From contig DBCW01000103.1 in NCBI GenBank assembly GCA_002293265.1, positions 5,666 through 20,461 of the forward strand: a stretch of 14,796 bases of DNA, given 5' to 3'. Shown piece after piece: positions 1 through 7,450 of this stretch. The translations under genes and the position numbers were made by a program. The stretch is from Eggerthellales bacterium UBA948 (GTDB lineage Bacteria; Actinomycetota; Coriobacteriia; Coriobacteriales; UBA8131). Numbering within the stretch: position 1 is the stretch's first letter; each line of letters starts with the position of its first letter. The notes beneath the pieces are model-generated. The model was not told the DNA's origin, ran no database searches, and saw nothing but the letters and a program-made list of their open reading frames with translations.

Positions 1-1393
1 AAGTGTGATAGATATGAGTTTTAATGGTCGAGATAGATACAACAAAATCATCAGCGATAAAACCCATACTTCGTCCTTTGGCGTATAGATCAACTATCTG
101 CTTTTGTCTGGGAGTTAAGTCATATATTTCAGCGAGAGCATCGATCTTCTTTCGCCATGAAACGTTTTTAGTGTAATCAGCTGATTCCACTAGATCACTT
201 TCTATAGTTTCTTGAGTTTCCTCTGTTTTGCTTTTCCGTACTTGCTCGTAAACAAGCTCTTCGGGAACCAGATATCGTTTTTCGCTTATAAACATTTGCA
301 AAATACTAATTACAAAAACAAAACCAAGACACGATATTACTGGTGCTAACGGAATTGGCGAAATACCGAGACCCCACCATAAAAAGAGAGTTCCGAGTGT
401 TAATCCGCCAGCAATTATGCAACCTTCAAGACCCATGAGCCAAATCGCGGAGATAGAAATAAAGCGGGCAGTCTCTGCGATGGCACCAAAGACCACCATA
501 AACAAACACAGCGAGATGCTTAATGTGAATGTGCAGCAAATAACCTGATACTGTGGCTCAATAAATGGTATTGCCATAAAACCAGCTGAAAGAAGAATTG
601 AAAAGAACCGCCTCAATATGGTTTCGAACTGGTATTCAAACCTATAGCGAAACACTATTGAGAGAGCGGATGAGACGATGAACGCTACACCCATCGCAAA
701 CAAAGCCTGACCCAATGTTTGGGCAACGAAAAACATAGTACATCCAGAAGCGCCACAAGCAAAGCCGGTGAGAAAAAGGCTGCTAAGAGTCCCGTGCCTT
801 TTAGTTTCAACTCTTTGCTTGCTTATGGAAGCCGAAACAGACTCAACATTGACATCCAGCTTACTTTTAGAAATAACTGCGCAGATACTAGATATGGTTG
901 CAGAAAAAACAATAGTTATAAAAAAAACTTGTGCCGAGCACAGGCTGATACAGAAAAATAGAACTCCTAATAATGCAAAAGTAGCTGCAATGATGATCAG
1001 AAGTGGTCTTCTTGGGACAATGCTTAAAAATGGTGTCCAGATAAACAGAAATGCACAACCGGCAACCGCAATCAAAGAAGCATGTATCAATAGAGCAAAA
1101 TCGTATGCGTTACTTGTAAGAAGAATGCCTACAATTGCCAAAAGACTAATTATGACAAGAGTGTGAAAGCCGGTGGTTTGGTGAAAAAAGTCACTTGCAT
1201 GCTTCCCGAGTGAAAGTAATAGAGATATCTCCAGGAAGGATATGATTGCATAAGGGCTTTCGGCTGCAAGCTGATCAGAGCCGAATTGAATCAATACGAG
1301 CGAGCAGCACGAAACCAGGGAAACGGCATATCCTGCTAAACCCCCAAATATAAGCAACAGCTTATTTACTGGAATGTCCGAATAAGAAGTCAT
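1..1393 (-). CDS. Membrane-embedded LuxR-family transcriptional regulator (partial, C-terminus cut by window edge)
   Basis: The frame is open from an ATG at 1393 to the left edge, giving 464 visible residues with no stop. Residues 1 to about 375 are strings of hydrophobic segments (roughly 12 membrane helices). A charged linker rich in Glu, Lys and Thr follows, then the start of a LuxR/GerE helix-turn-helix from residue 426 (LTPRQKQIVDLYAKGRS, then STIKTHIYHT), which is cut before its last helix. This layout is a regulator type common in Eggerthellaceae, where the membrane part is thought to sense a small molecule or membrane state. The start lies 32 bp inside the 3' end of the LysR gene, so the two are probably co-transcribed and perhaps translationally coupled. 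The ribosome binding site is weak: a GGAG lies about 19 nt upstream. The ligand is unknown. Confidence 0.88.
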   Translation of the reverse strand, partial: MTSYSDIPVNKLLLIFGGLAGYAVSLVSCCSLVLIQFGSDQLAAESPYAIISFLEISLLLSLGKHASDFFHQTTGFHTLVIISLLAIVGILLTSNAYDFALLIHASLIAVAGCAFLFIWTPFLSIVPRRPLLIIIAATFALLGVLFFCISLCSAQVFFITIVFSATISSICAVISKSKLDVNVESVSASISKQRVETKRHGTLSSLFLTGFACGASGCTMFFVAQTLGQALFAMGVAFIVSSALSIVFRYRFEYQFETILRRFFSILLSAGFMAIPFIEPQYQVICCTFTLSISLCLFMVVFGAIAETARFISISAIWLMGLEGCIIAGGLTLGTLFLWWGLGISPIPLAPVISCLGFVFVISILQMFISEKRYLVPEELVYEQVRKSKTEETQETIESDLVESADYTKNVSWRKKIDALAEIYDLTPRQKQIVDLYAKGRSMGFIADDFVVSISTIKTHIYHT

Positions 1394-2279
1394 AAAACAA
1401 TTTCTGAGATTCGTTCTCCGGCTGACACATTACGGCAAAAACATGGATTTTTACATCACCGTCTTTAAAGCGAAGAAATGAACGGTTCCTTTTGATTTTC
1501 AACCTTCGATCTGAAGCATAACTTTCTGGTAAAAAGTAAACACCCCCATGTCCCTCAGCATATAAGAAGTCTATAAAAATGTCTGCTTGGCAAAAACATA
1601 AATCAGGTTTGAAGCCGTAGTCAGCACACGTAGTTAAAAGCGCCTCTCTGCAAGGGTCATATTCTCTGCTTTGAGCCATTACCGGAACACCCTTTAGGTC
1701 ACTTACAGTAAGCAGGGATTTCTCAGCCAGTTCACTATCATTGTCACACCAAATTATTGCTTGCTCTGAGGCTAGGTATTTAGCAAAAAAACCATTACTC
1801 TCATATTTTTGAATTACAGATTGTATATCACCGCCATCATAAGCTAAGGCAACGTCCATTCCATGTTTTATCAGTGTATTTTCAAGGCTGTTTTTTCGAA
1901 TACGCGAAAACCTGATCGGCACTGAAGGTGCATGCTGGTGAAAGTCCTCTGCCATTTGGCAAAATGCCTCAGTTGCTTCATCTACTATGTGAGGGTCTTG
2001 GAATACCAGCTCTGCTTTACTGTTCTTAATGACTTTACACTCCTCCAGAAGCGAGTCGTAGATATTTAGAATATGGCTCGTTCGCGATAAAAAATGATTT
2101 CCTGCAGGAGTTAGAGAGATTCTCGTGCCTCTGTCTATTAGGTCGCAACCAAGCTCCAGCTCTATGGATCTTATGTGCTTGCTAAGATTTGATTGTGAAA
2201 GATTGAGTTCAATAGAGGCTTGAGTAAAATTTAAGCTACAGGCAAAACGTTGAAATTCTCTCATGCGTGTAATGTCCAT
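1362..2279 (-). CDS. LysR-family transcriptional regulator
   Basis: This 305-aa protein has the usual LysR length. Residues 1-60 form the winged helix-turn-helix, with the recognition region NFTQASIELNLSQSNLSKHI and then the ELGCDLIDR and ISLTPAG wing signatures. The remainder fits a periplasmic-binding-protein-like effector domain, which lacks membrane segments. An in-frame ATG at 2303 would add eight residues, but the ATG at 2279 has AAAGAGG just upstream (4 nt from GAGG to the start), so 2279 is preferred. The gene is divergent from the membrane-LuxR gene at 2777 and overlaps the next minus-strand LuxR gene. LysR proteins often control a divergent or adjacent catabolic operon in response to a pathway intermediate. 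A role in controlling the neighbouring molybdoenzyme cluster is plausible but inferred. Confidence 0.9.
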   Translation of the reverse strand: MDITRMREFQRFACSLNFTQASIELNLSQSNLSKHIRSIELELGCDLIDRGTRISLTPAGNHFLSRTSHILNIYDSLLEECKVIKNSKAELVFQDPHIVDEATEAFCQMAEDFHQHAPSVPIRFSRIRKNSLENTLIKHGMDVALAYDGGDIQSVIQKYESNGFFAKYLASEQAIIWCDNDSELAEKSLLTVSDLKGVPVMAQSREYDPCREALLTTCADYGFKPDLCFCQADIFIDFLYAEGHGGVYFLPESYASDRRLKIKRNRSFLRFKDGDVKIHVFAVMCQPENESQKLFYDFLFGHSSK

Positions 2280-2776
2280 ATAACCTCTTTCAGCACTTTG
2301 CATCTAAAAATACAAGCTGTTATGTCCCGAGTACTAAATGTTTGCAGTATCTCATTGTGACAATATCCAAAATTCGGTTTAGTTTCGAATCAATCCTACT
2401 GGGATGGTCTCACCTCCACTTCCCGAGCATAGGCAGGCTATGTATGTTAGCGTATATTTTAGCGCCATTTATAGACCCTTGGGCTTGATTGTTTATGCTT
2501 TTCCATCATATTTAGAATACTAATGGTTATAGAAACATAAGTGGAAATAAATCTCATAATACCAATTTCATGAATTTAAGCCATATTGCAATTCCCATCG
2601 CAGGAACGTTATACTGACATTGCTGTGGGCAAGGTGATCCAAAAGCTTTCTGCAACGGGTGGGGAAATCGTAAAAAGTGCAAAGATCGTACTCTGCTGTA
2701 ATCGTAGTGCACATTTGTTTAAATGTCAAAATGTATAAAGAGAATTGTATATTTCTGTGATAGTGGGGCAGGTAGC
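2280..2776. promoter_or_regulatory. Divergent intergenic region between LysR and membrane-LuxR genes
   Basis: About 500 bp without a convincing gene separates two divergent regulators, so it should hold both promoters. Visible structure includes a dyad CATAG-N5-CTATG at 2428-2442, a short direct repeat TTAGCG at 2447 and 2459, three copies of ATCGTA at 2667, 2685 and 2701, and an AT-rich inverted repeat ACATTT-N4-AAATGT at 2711-2726. No clean -35/-10 pair stands out on either strand. Candidates such as TATATT at 2748-2753 are weak. Open frames here are short, lack ribosome binding sites and resemble nothing known. Confidence 0.5.
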
Positions 2777-4156
2777 ATGAATTTTCTTCAACGTTCTTAC
2801 ATAGGTTTATTTGGACATGCATGTTGTTACTCATGGATGAACTGTGTTTTATTTTTACAGCCAAACCCCTTAATGTCATTTGGTCTTATAGATGGCTACC
2901 CGCACACATGGGTTTACACGGCGTTGTTCGTTGCAATCGCCGGAGTTCTATTTGCTCTATATTTTTTCTCGCGCAACCGCATTACATCGATGAACGTTTA
3001 TCTCATTCTCGCTTTTATATCTCTGTGTGCTTATTCTTTTGGGTATCTTTCTTCTAACATATTTCTGCGCATATTTTTTATGGCTGTAGGTTTTGTTTCG
3101 CTTAAGTCGCTTTGGGATTTATTCTTGCCCAGCGTAAAGGATTATCATAAGTTGGTATGGCTGCCTGTAGTGGTGTGCTCAGTGATTATTGGGCTAATCG
3201 CAAGTATTGATGTCTTCGTTGGAGATATTATAACGGTTGCGATTTTAGCACTTTCATTGTTGCTTAGTATACCCTCCATTTTACTCAAACCTCGAAGTGT
3301 AAAGTTGTTTGCAACTGATCGTCTAAAACAAAAGATCACAATTAAAGTTAGCCGAGCATTGGTAATCTCCGTTGAGAGTTTTTTTCTGGGTCTGACGGCA
3401 TTTTTGATTTTGCAATCATTCCAGCAGCCTACCGGCATGTCGTTTAGCCATCAGCAAAACCTTATTATCATCGCGTGTTCTTTCTTTCTTGCAGGCGTTT
3501 TAATGATAATTGATGTTGCGCGAAAAAAGCGCTTTAGTCAAAGTTTTCTCATCCAGCTATCGGCGATCGGTTTGGTGCCCTGTTTCTACTTTTTACCCAT
3601 CTTTAATGGATTTGGTGTGATGATTTGTGGCTGTATCTTGCTATTTATCATGATTAGGCATTTCAACTATGCGTTAGAGTCTCTTTTACGTAGAATAATG
3701 AATGAAAAGACGCTTGACTTTTTTGAAGGTTCATATGCCAGTGCACTTCATTGTTTTGGATTTTTGTTTGGTTTTGCTTTCCCCAACTCAATCATGACGT
3801 ACTTTGTAAGCGAGATGTCTATGTCAATTATCGGCTTTTGCGGTGCTTATGCTGTTGTGCTGGCAGCGATATTTCTACCGGCTCTTCAGAGAAAATTTGG
3901 AGAATCCGGAGCAATAAATTCTTCGGGCGCGTTCAAGCTTAAGGCCGAGGAAATTGCCGACAAATACGACCTTACTCCACGGCAAAGTGAGGTATTTAAA
4001 CTGTTGTACAAAGGTCGCAATGCCGAGCACATTGCTCGTATTCTCTGTATTTCATCATCAACTGCAAAAACCCACATCTACAGTATATACAGCAAAATGG
4101 GGATACACTCTCAACAAGAACTGATGAACATAATCGACAGTGCTTTAGTGGAATAA
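2777..4156 (+). CDS. Membrane-embedded LuxR-family transcriptional regulator
   Basis: This 459-aa protein has about 12 predicted membrane segments over residues 1-370. A cytosolic LuxR/GerE helix-turn-helix follows at about 399-455 (LTPRQSEVFKLLYKGRN, then ISSSTAKTHIYSIYSKMGI). The frame also has an ATG at 2723, but that start has no ribosome binding site and adds an unusual N-terminus. The ATG at 2777 follows GGCAGG at a 4-nt spacing and begins directly before the first membrane segment. It is the nearest regulator upstream of, and on the same strand as, the zinc-ribbon/molybdoenzyme operon, 270 bp away. In Eggerthellaceae such proteins are commonly encoded next to the Mo-enzyme gene they are thought to induce in response to its substrate. 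That link is inference here. It is a distant paralogue of the partial regulator at 1-1393. Confidence 0.9.
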   Translation: MNFLQRSYIGLFGHACCYSWMNCVLFLQPNPLMSFGLIDGYPHTWVYTALFVAIAGVLFALYFFSRNRITSMNVYLILAFISLCAYSFGYLSSNIFLRIFFMAVGFVSLKSLWDLFLPSVKDYHKLVWLPVVVCSVIIGLIASIDVFVGDIITVAILALSLLLSIPSILLKPRSVKLFATDRLKQKITIKVSRALVISVESFFLGLTAFLILQSFQQPTGMSFSHQQNLIIIACSFFLAGVLMIIDVARKKRFSQSFLIQLSAIGLVPCFYFLPIFNGFGVMICGCILLFIMIRHFNYALESLLRRIMNEKTLDFFEGSYASALHCFGFLFGFAFPNSIMTYFVSEMSMSIIGFCGAYAVVLAAIFLPALQRKFGESGAINSSGAFKLKAEEIADKYDLTPRQSEVFKLLYKGRNAEHIARILCISSSTAKTHIYSIYSKMGIHSQQELMNIIDSALVE

Positions 4157-4287
4157 CGCTTTCTGCGACATCAAGCTCTTGTGTTATAAAAATCTGCTAT
4201 AGAACTTATCCAATTTTCATATCTCTATTGTAACTCTCGCGTGGGGAGTCTATTTGCGCTTTCCATGATGTTGCACTTGGCACATGA

Positions 4288-4306
4288 TTAGTCAGTTTCT
4301 GACTAA
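4288..4306. promoter_or_regulatory. Inverted repeat, candidate operator/activator site
   Basis: TTAGTCAG at 4288-4295 and CTGACTAA at 4299-4306 form a perfect 8-bp dyad around TTT. Its centre is about 75 bp upstream of the TATAAT box at 4372 and about 87 bp upstream of the likely transcription start, a position suited to an activator dimer. The U tract needed for a terminator is missing after it (CGGATTGGC follows, and the TTTTTT comes only after that). Binding by the adjacent LuxR or LysR regulator is a guess. Confidence 0.5.
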
Positions 4307-4347
4307 CGGATTGGCTTTTTTGGCAAAGTGCTTGTCGTTATTCGCAT

Positions 4348-4377
4348 TTATTGCAGTCACAAAGAAATTCGTATAAT
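4348..4377 (+). promoter_or_regulatory. Sigma70-type promoter of the zinc-ribbon/molybdoenzyme operon
   Basis: A perfect -10 box TATAAT lies at 4372-4377. The -35 is poor: TTATTG at 4348-4353 gives an 18-bp spacer, and TTGCAG at 4351-4356 gives only 15 bp. A weak -35 with a strong -10 fits an activator-dependent promoter. Transcription would start near 4384, leaving a leader of about 43 nt before the first gene at 4427. Confidence 0.55.
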
Positions 4378-4426
4378 CGCATCGATTTCTAAAATGTTTT
4401 AAATAACCCATGAAAGGGGAACGCTT

Positions 4427-4675
4427 ATGTGTTTCAGACCAGCTGAGGTAGGTGTCGGTCCGGTGGAGTGTTCTGCATGTGGAAAGCGGATCAATCCAAC
4501 AAACGGACAACTTCCAAAGAAATGTCCTTTCTGTAAAGCCGAGCTTGAGGCGGCTGTCGCGCCTCCGGGGATGCCGGGACAGCCGAGTGCACCTAAGGCA
4601 CCGGGCGCACCGTCAGCACCGCCGGCACCAGGTGCTCCACAGGCACCTACGCCTCCAAAACCGCCTACACCATAG
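4427..4675 (+). CDS. Small zinc-ribbon protein with Pro/Ala-rich tail
   Basis: This 82-aa protein starts at an ATG preceded by AAAGGGGA at good spacing. Cys15-x2-Cys18 and Cys33-x2-Cys36 form a zinc-ribbon (or rubredoxin-like) four-Cys site. From about residue 45 the protein is low complexity, almost only Pro, Ala, Gly and a few polar residues, with APGAP repeated twice, and should be disordered. Cys2 is a fifth cysteine. It is the first gene of the operon, 51 bp before the molybdoenzyme start, and reads in the same direction. Its function is not known to me. The position suggests a dedicated accessory or adaptor protein for the molybdoenzyme, for example in cofactor insertion, metal delivery or docking, but sequence does not prove this. 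A shifted overlapping frame at 4452-4715 is a shadow. Confidence 0.82.
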   Translation: MCFRPAEVGVGPVECSACGKRINPTNGQLPKKCPFCKAELEAAVAPPGMPGQPSAPKAPGAPSAPPAPGAPQAPTPPKPPTP

Positions 4676-4726
4676 ACTCAAAGAATCAAATAGCATCCAG
4701 ACAGTAAAAGTATGAAAGGAGAAGGC

Positions 4727-6973
4727 ATGTCTGAAAGAAACATTTTTTGCGAGGACGGAACGGTCAAGATGCGCACCTGTGCGTGGTCCCCTCCGGGTGA
4801 TCATCCAGTTGGGTGCGGAATGTATTTGACCATTAAGGATGGAAAGGTTGTTAAGGTAGAAGGTGACCCTGATCATCCGATTACAAACGGACGCCTATGT
4901 ATACGGTGTTTGACTCTTCCTGAGTATATGTATCATGAGAGTCGCATTACCACACCGCTGTATAGAGATCCAAAAGATCGCGGCAAAGATGCATGGAAGC
5001 CAATTTCATGGGACGACGCTCTCGATATGATCGTTGAAAAGTGGACGGCTATCAAGGATCAATATGGACGCGAGTCAATCGTTACATTTCAGGGGACAGG
5101 TAGAGAGGCAACTCTGTATCACACTTCTCTAACATATGCAGTATTTGGATCACCAAATAGTTGCTTCCCAATGTCTGGTGACTCTTGCTATGGACCTAGG
5201 TGTTCAGTGGCGGACTTCTTGCTTGGTGCAGGATATCCAGAGATCGATTATGCTCAGTTCCTGGAGGGGCGCTACGATGACCCGCAATATGAAGTACCAA
5301 AGTACGTCATACTCTGGGGCAAGGATCCACTCTTCTCCAATCCTGATGGTTTCTTTGGACACTCCCTGATTGACCTTATGAAGCGTGGCACAAAATTCAT
5401 CACCGTCGATCCACGCATTACTTGGGTAGGCGCTCGCTCGGAGTACACTCTTCAACTTCGCCCCGGAACAGATGCAGCACTTGGTATCGGTATGCTTCAA
5501 GTCATCATGAACGAGGAACTATACGATAAAGAGTTTGTTGAGAAGTGGACACACGGTTTTGATGAGTTAAAACAACGTGTAAACGAATACACGCTTGATG
5601 AAATTGAAAAGATTACGACAGTACCTAAAGAAGACATTATTGCTGTAGCTCGCCTTTATGCAAACAATAGTCCTTCTGCAATCATGTGGGGACTTGCCGT
5701 TGATACAAACTCTAACGGTACACAAGTTGGTCATACAATCATGGCTTTGATTGCCATTTGCGGAAACTTTGATATTCCGGGCGGAAACACCTTGTCCGTA
5801 CCTGCTTCATTTATGGGCAAGTGGCGCTATGAATGTGCAAATCTGCTTGAGCCTGATATCAGGGCAAAGATGATCGGACTTCAAAAATATCCGGGATTCC
5901 AAGCCGCACACGTTACCGCTCATCCAGACCTTATCTTAGATGCTCTGGAGACCGAAGATCCTTATCCGCTAAAGATGGCTTGGTACTTTGGAAGCAATAT
6001 GTTGGCAAATACGACCAATGCTCAGCCTAAGAGATGGTACAACGCTCTACGTAAGATGGAGTTTAATGTTGGCCAGGATCTCTTTATGACACCTACAGCA
6101 ATGGCCTTGTTTGATATTTTCTTGCCGGTTGCCACTTTTGCAGAACATGAGGGTGTTGTACTTCCGCACTTTGGTCGTAACACTCATATGGTCTCTGCAA
6201 TGAATAAGTGTGTTGAGGTTGGCGACTGTAAGTCTGACCTCGAGATTTGCTTCTGGATAGGAAAGCGTCTCAATCCTGATGCATGGCCGTGGGAGACTAT
6301 TGCAGACTTCTTTACCCAGCAGATTCAACCTGCCATGGGAATCACCTTCGAAGATCTTCAAGAAGAAGGCTGGCACATGAATGCCTTTGAGTACCGGAAG
6401 TATGAAAAAGGTCTGCTTCGTCCTGATGGGTATGAGGGATTTAATACCGCAACAGGAATGATCGAACTATGTTCGAGTCTTTACGAGGATTGGGGAGAGG
6501 ATAATCTTCCTTACTTTGCAGAAAACGCATTAACACCATATAGCAGGCCTGACCTTGCAGAAGAGTATCCGATTATCATGACAACTGGTGGACGCGAGAC
6601 AACTTCATTCCATTCAGAGCATAGACAGATCAAGACGCTGCGCAAAATTATGCCGGATGCTTTGATTCAGATTAACCCGCTGACTGCGGAAAAATATGGA
6701 ATTCAAGATGGCGACTGGGTCGCAGTAGAAAACCCATTAGGCAGAGCAGTGGAAAGGGCAAGCATAACGGAGATTATTAAACCCGGAGTCGTTCATACAC
6801 AACATGGTTGGTGGTATCCGGAGCAGGATGGCGAAGAGCCCAATTTGTTTGGCGTTTGGAAATCGACCATCAACAGCCTTATTCCTCACAAAGAGATAGG
6901 TAAGCTTGGGTTTGGAGCTCCCTACAAAAACGTTATGTGCAAGATTTATAAGGTCGATGGACTTGATTCCTAG
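4727..6973 (+). CDS. Molybdopterin-dependent oxidoreductase catalytic subunit (DMSO reductase superfamily, bis-MGD)
   Basis: This 748-aa protein has the length and layout of soluble DMSO-reductase-superfamily catalytic subunits. Residues 15-62 are the Fe-S region: Cys18, Cys30 and Cys58 are in place, the latter two with the canonical x27 spacing. Asp25 stands where a second cysteine is expected (SPPGDHPVGCGM). WKPISWDDALDMI (90-102) and FQGTGR (121-126) are typical early motifs. Cys154 in DSCYGPRC aligns by eye with the Mo/W-ligating residue. DPRITWVGARSEY and LRPGTDAALG are cofactor-binding signatures, and the C-terminal dinucleotide-binding domain ends with HGWWYPE and CKIYKV. The start at 4727 has AAAGGAG at ideal spacing; the ATG at 4712 contains that site and is less likely. 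No Tat signal is present, so it should be cytosolic. It probably receives electrons from the adjacent ferredoxin. It is related to catechol dehydroxylases and more distantly to acetylene hydratase; the substrate is unknown. Confidence 0.92.
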   Translation: MSERNIFCEDGTVKMRTCAWSPPGDHPVGCGMYLTIKDGKVVKVEGDPDHPITNGRLCIRCLTLPEYMYHESRITTPLYRDPKDRGKDAWKPISWDDALDMIVEKWTAIKDQYGRESIVTFQGTGREATLYHTSLTYAVFGSPNSCFPMSGDSCYGPRCSVADFLLGAGYPEIDYAQFLEGRYDDPQYEVPKYVILWGKDPLFSNPDGFFGHSLIDLMKRGTKFITVDPRITWVGARSEYTLQLRPGTDAALGIGMLQVIMNEELYDKEFVEKWTHGFDELKQRVNEYTLDEIEKITTVPKEDIIAVARLYANNSPSAIMWGLAVDTNSNGTQVGHTIMALIAICGNFDIPGGNTLSVPASFMGKWRYECANLLEPDIRAKMIGLQKYPGFQAAHVTAHPDLILDALETEDPYPLKMAWYFGSNMLANTTNAQPKRWYNALRKMEFNVGQDLFMTPTAMALFDIFLPVATFAEHEGVVLPHFGRNTHMVSAMNKCVEVGDCKSDLEICFWIGKRLNPDAWPWETIADFFTQQIQPAMGITFEDLQEEGWHMNAFEYRKYEKGLLRPDGYEGFNTATGMIELCSSLYEDWGEDNLPYFAENALTPYSRPDLAEEYPIIMTTGGRETTSFHSEHRQIKTLRKIMPDALIQINPLTAEKYGIQDGDWVAVENPLGRAVERASITEIIKPGVVHTQHGWWYPEQDGEEPNLFGVWKSTINSLIPHKEIGKLGFGAPYKNVMCKIYKVDGLDS

Positions 6974-7005
6974 CAAGGGATTACAGTTCGGAAAGGTGGT
7001 ATCAC

Positions 7006-7338
7006 ATGAAAGATCACGCGATGATAATCGATTATAAGTACTGTACGGGGTGCCATGCCTGTGAAGTTACCTGCAAAAATGAACATGATTTTTCAGAGGG
7101 CGAATGGGGCATCAAATTAACCGAGCATGGTCCGGCAAAAATGGGTGATGGATGGATTTGGAACTATGTTCCGGTGCCGTCAAAGCTTTGTGACTTATGC
7201 GAAGAGCGCCGTAGTACCGGAGGTGTTGCTCCGTGCACCATACATTGTCTGGGACAATGCATGGAAATTGTTCCTCTCGAAGACGTATCAAAAAGGCTTG
7301 CTGAGTTAGGAGACGAAGCCGCCGTATTCATTCCATAG
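7006..7338 (+). CDS. 4Fe-4S dicluster ferredoxin-like electron-transfer subunit
   Basis: This 110-aa protein has two cysteine groups: Cys13-x2-Cys16-x2-Cys19-x3-Cys23, then Cys62-x2-Cys65-x11-Cys77-x3-Cys81-x3-Cys85. That is enough for two [4Fe-4S] clusters plus one spare cysteine. The first motif (YKYCTGCHACEVTCK) is typical of DmsB/NrfC-like subunits, but the protein is about half their length and has only the first half of their cluster set. The start has GAAAGGTGG at good spacing and lies 32 bp after the molybdoenzyme stop, so they form a catalytic/electron-transfer pair. No membrane anchor gene follows, which suggests that a soluble donor supplies electrons. A homologous protein is encoded at 12313-12657 beside the other molybdoenzyme. 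Confidence 0.92.
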   Translation: MKDHAMIIDYKYCTGCHACEVTCKNEHDFSEGEWGIKLTEHGPAKMGDGWIWNYVPVPSKLCDLCEERRSTGGVAPCTIHCLGQCMEIVPLEDVSKRLAELGDEAAVFIP

Positions 7339-7359
7339 TAGTAACTGTTTCTTATTAAC

Positions 7360-7391
7360 TTGAAGCGGCTTCGGTTGCGGAGCCGCTTCAA
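7360..7391 (+). terminator. Hairpin between ferredoxin and symporter genes (possible attenuator or processing site)
   Basis: A perfect 11-bp stem has arms TTGAAGCGGCT (7360-7370) and AGCCGCTTCAA (7381-7391) around a 10-nt loop. AAAAG follows on plus and no U tract follows on either strand, so it is a poor intrinsic terminator. It may protect the upstream Mo-enzyme/ferredoxin mRNA from 3' decay, or lower expression of the downstream transporters. Confidence 0.5.
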
Positions 7392-7450
7392 AAAGAATTA
7401 ATTCCCTATTAAGATCCATTTTATTAAAGAGACTTATAGGAGATAGATTT

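Noticed and set aside
719..1166. Two plus-strand open frames of 80 and 132 aa
   Set aside because: They lie antisense to the partial membrane-LuxR gene, whose minus-strand frame is open over all of 1-1393 and has clear membrane and HTH features. The plus frames have basic, low-quality composition and no family resemblance.
2723..2776. ATG at 2723 as the start of the LuxR gene
   Set aside because: It has no Shine-Dalgarno and adds an atypical N-terminus. The ATG at 2777 has GGCAGG at a workable distance.
2568..2879. Minus-strand open frame of 103 aa in the divergent region
   Set aside because: It overlaps the N-terminal coding part of the LuxR gene at 2777, has no recognisable motif and no clear ribosome binding site.
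4712..4726. ATG at 4712 as the start of the first Mo enzyme
   Set aside because: The AAAGGAG ribosome binding site lies inside these 15 bases and serves the ATG at 4727.
4727..4860. Tat signal peptide on the first Mo enzyme
   Set aside because: The N-terminus has no twin-arginine motif and no hydrophobic stretch before the Fe-S region, so export is not supported.
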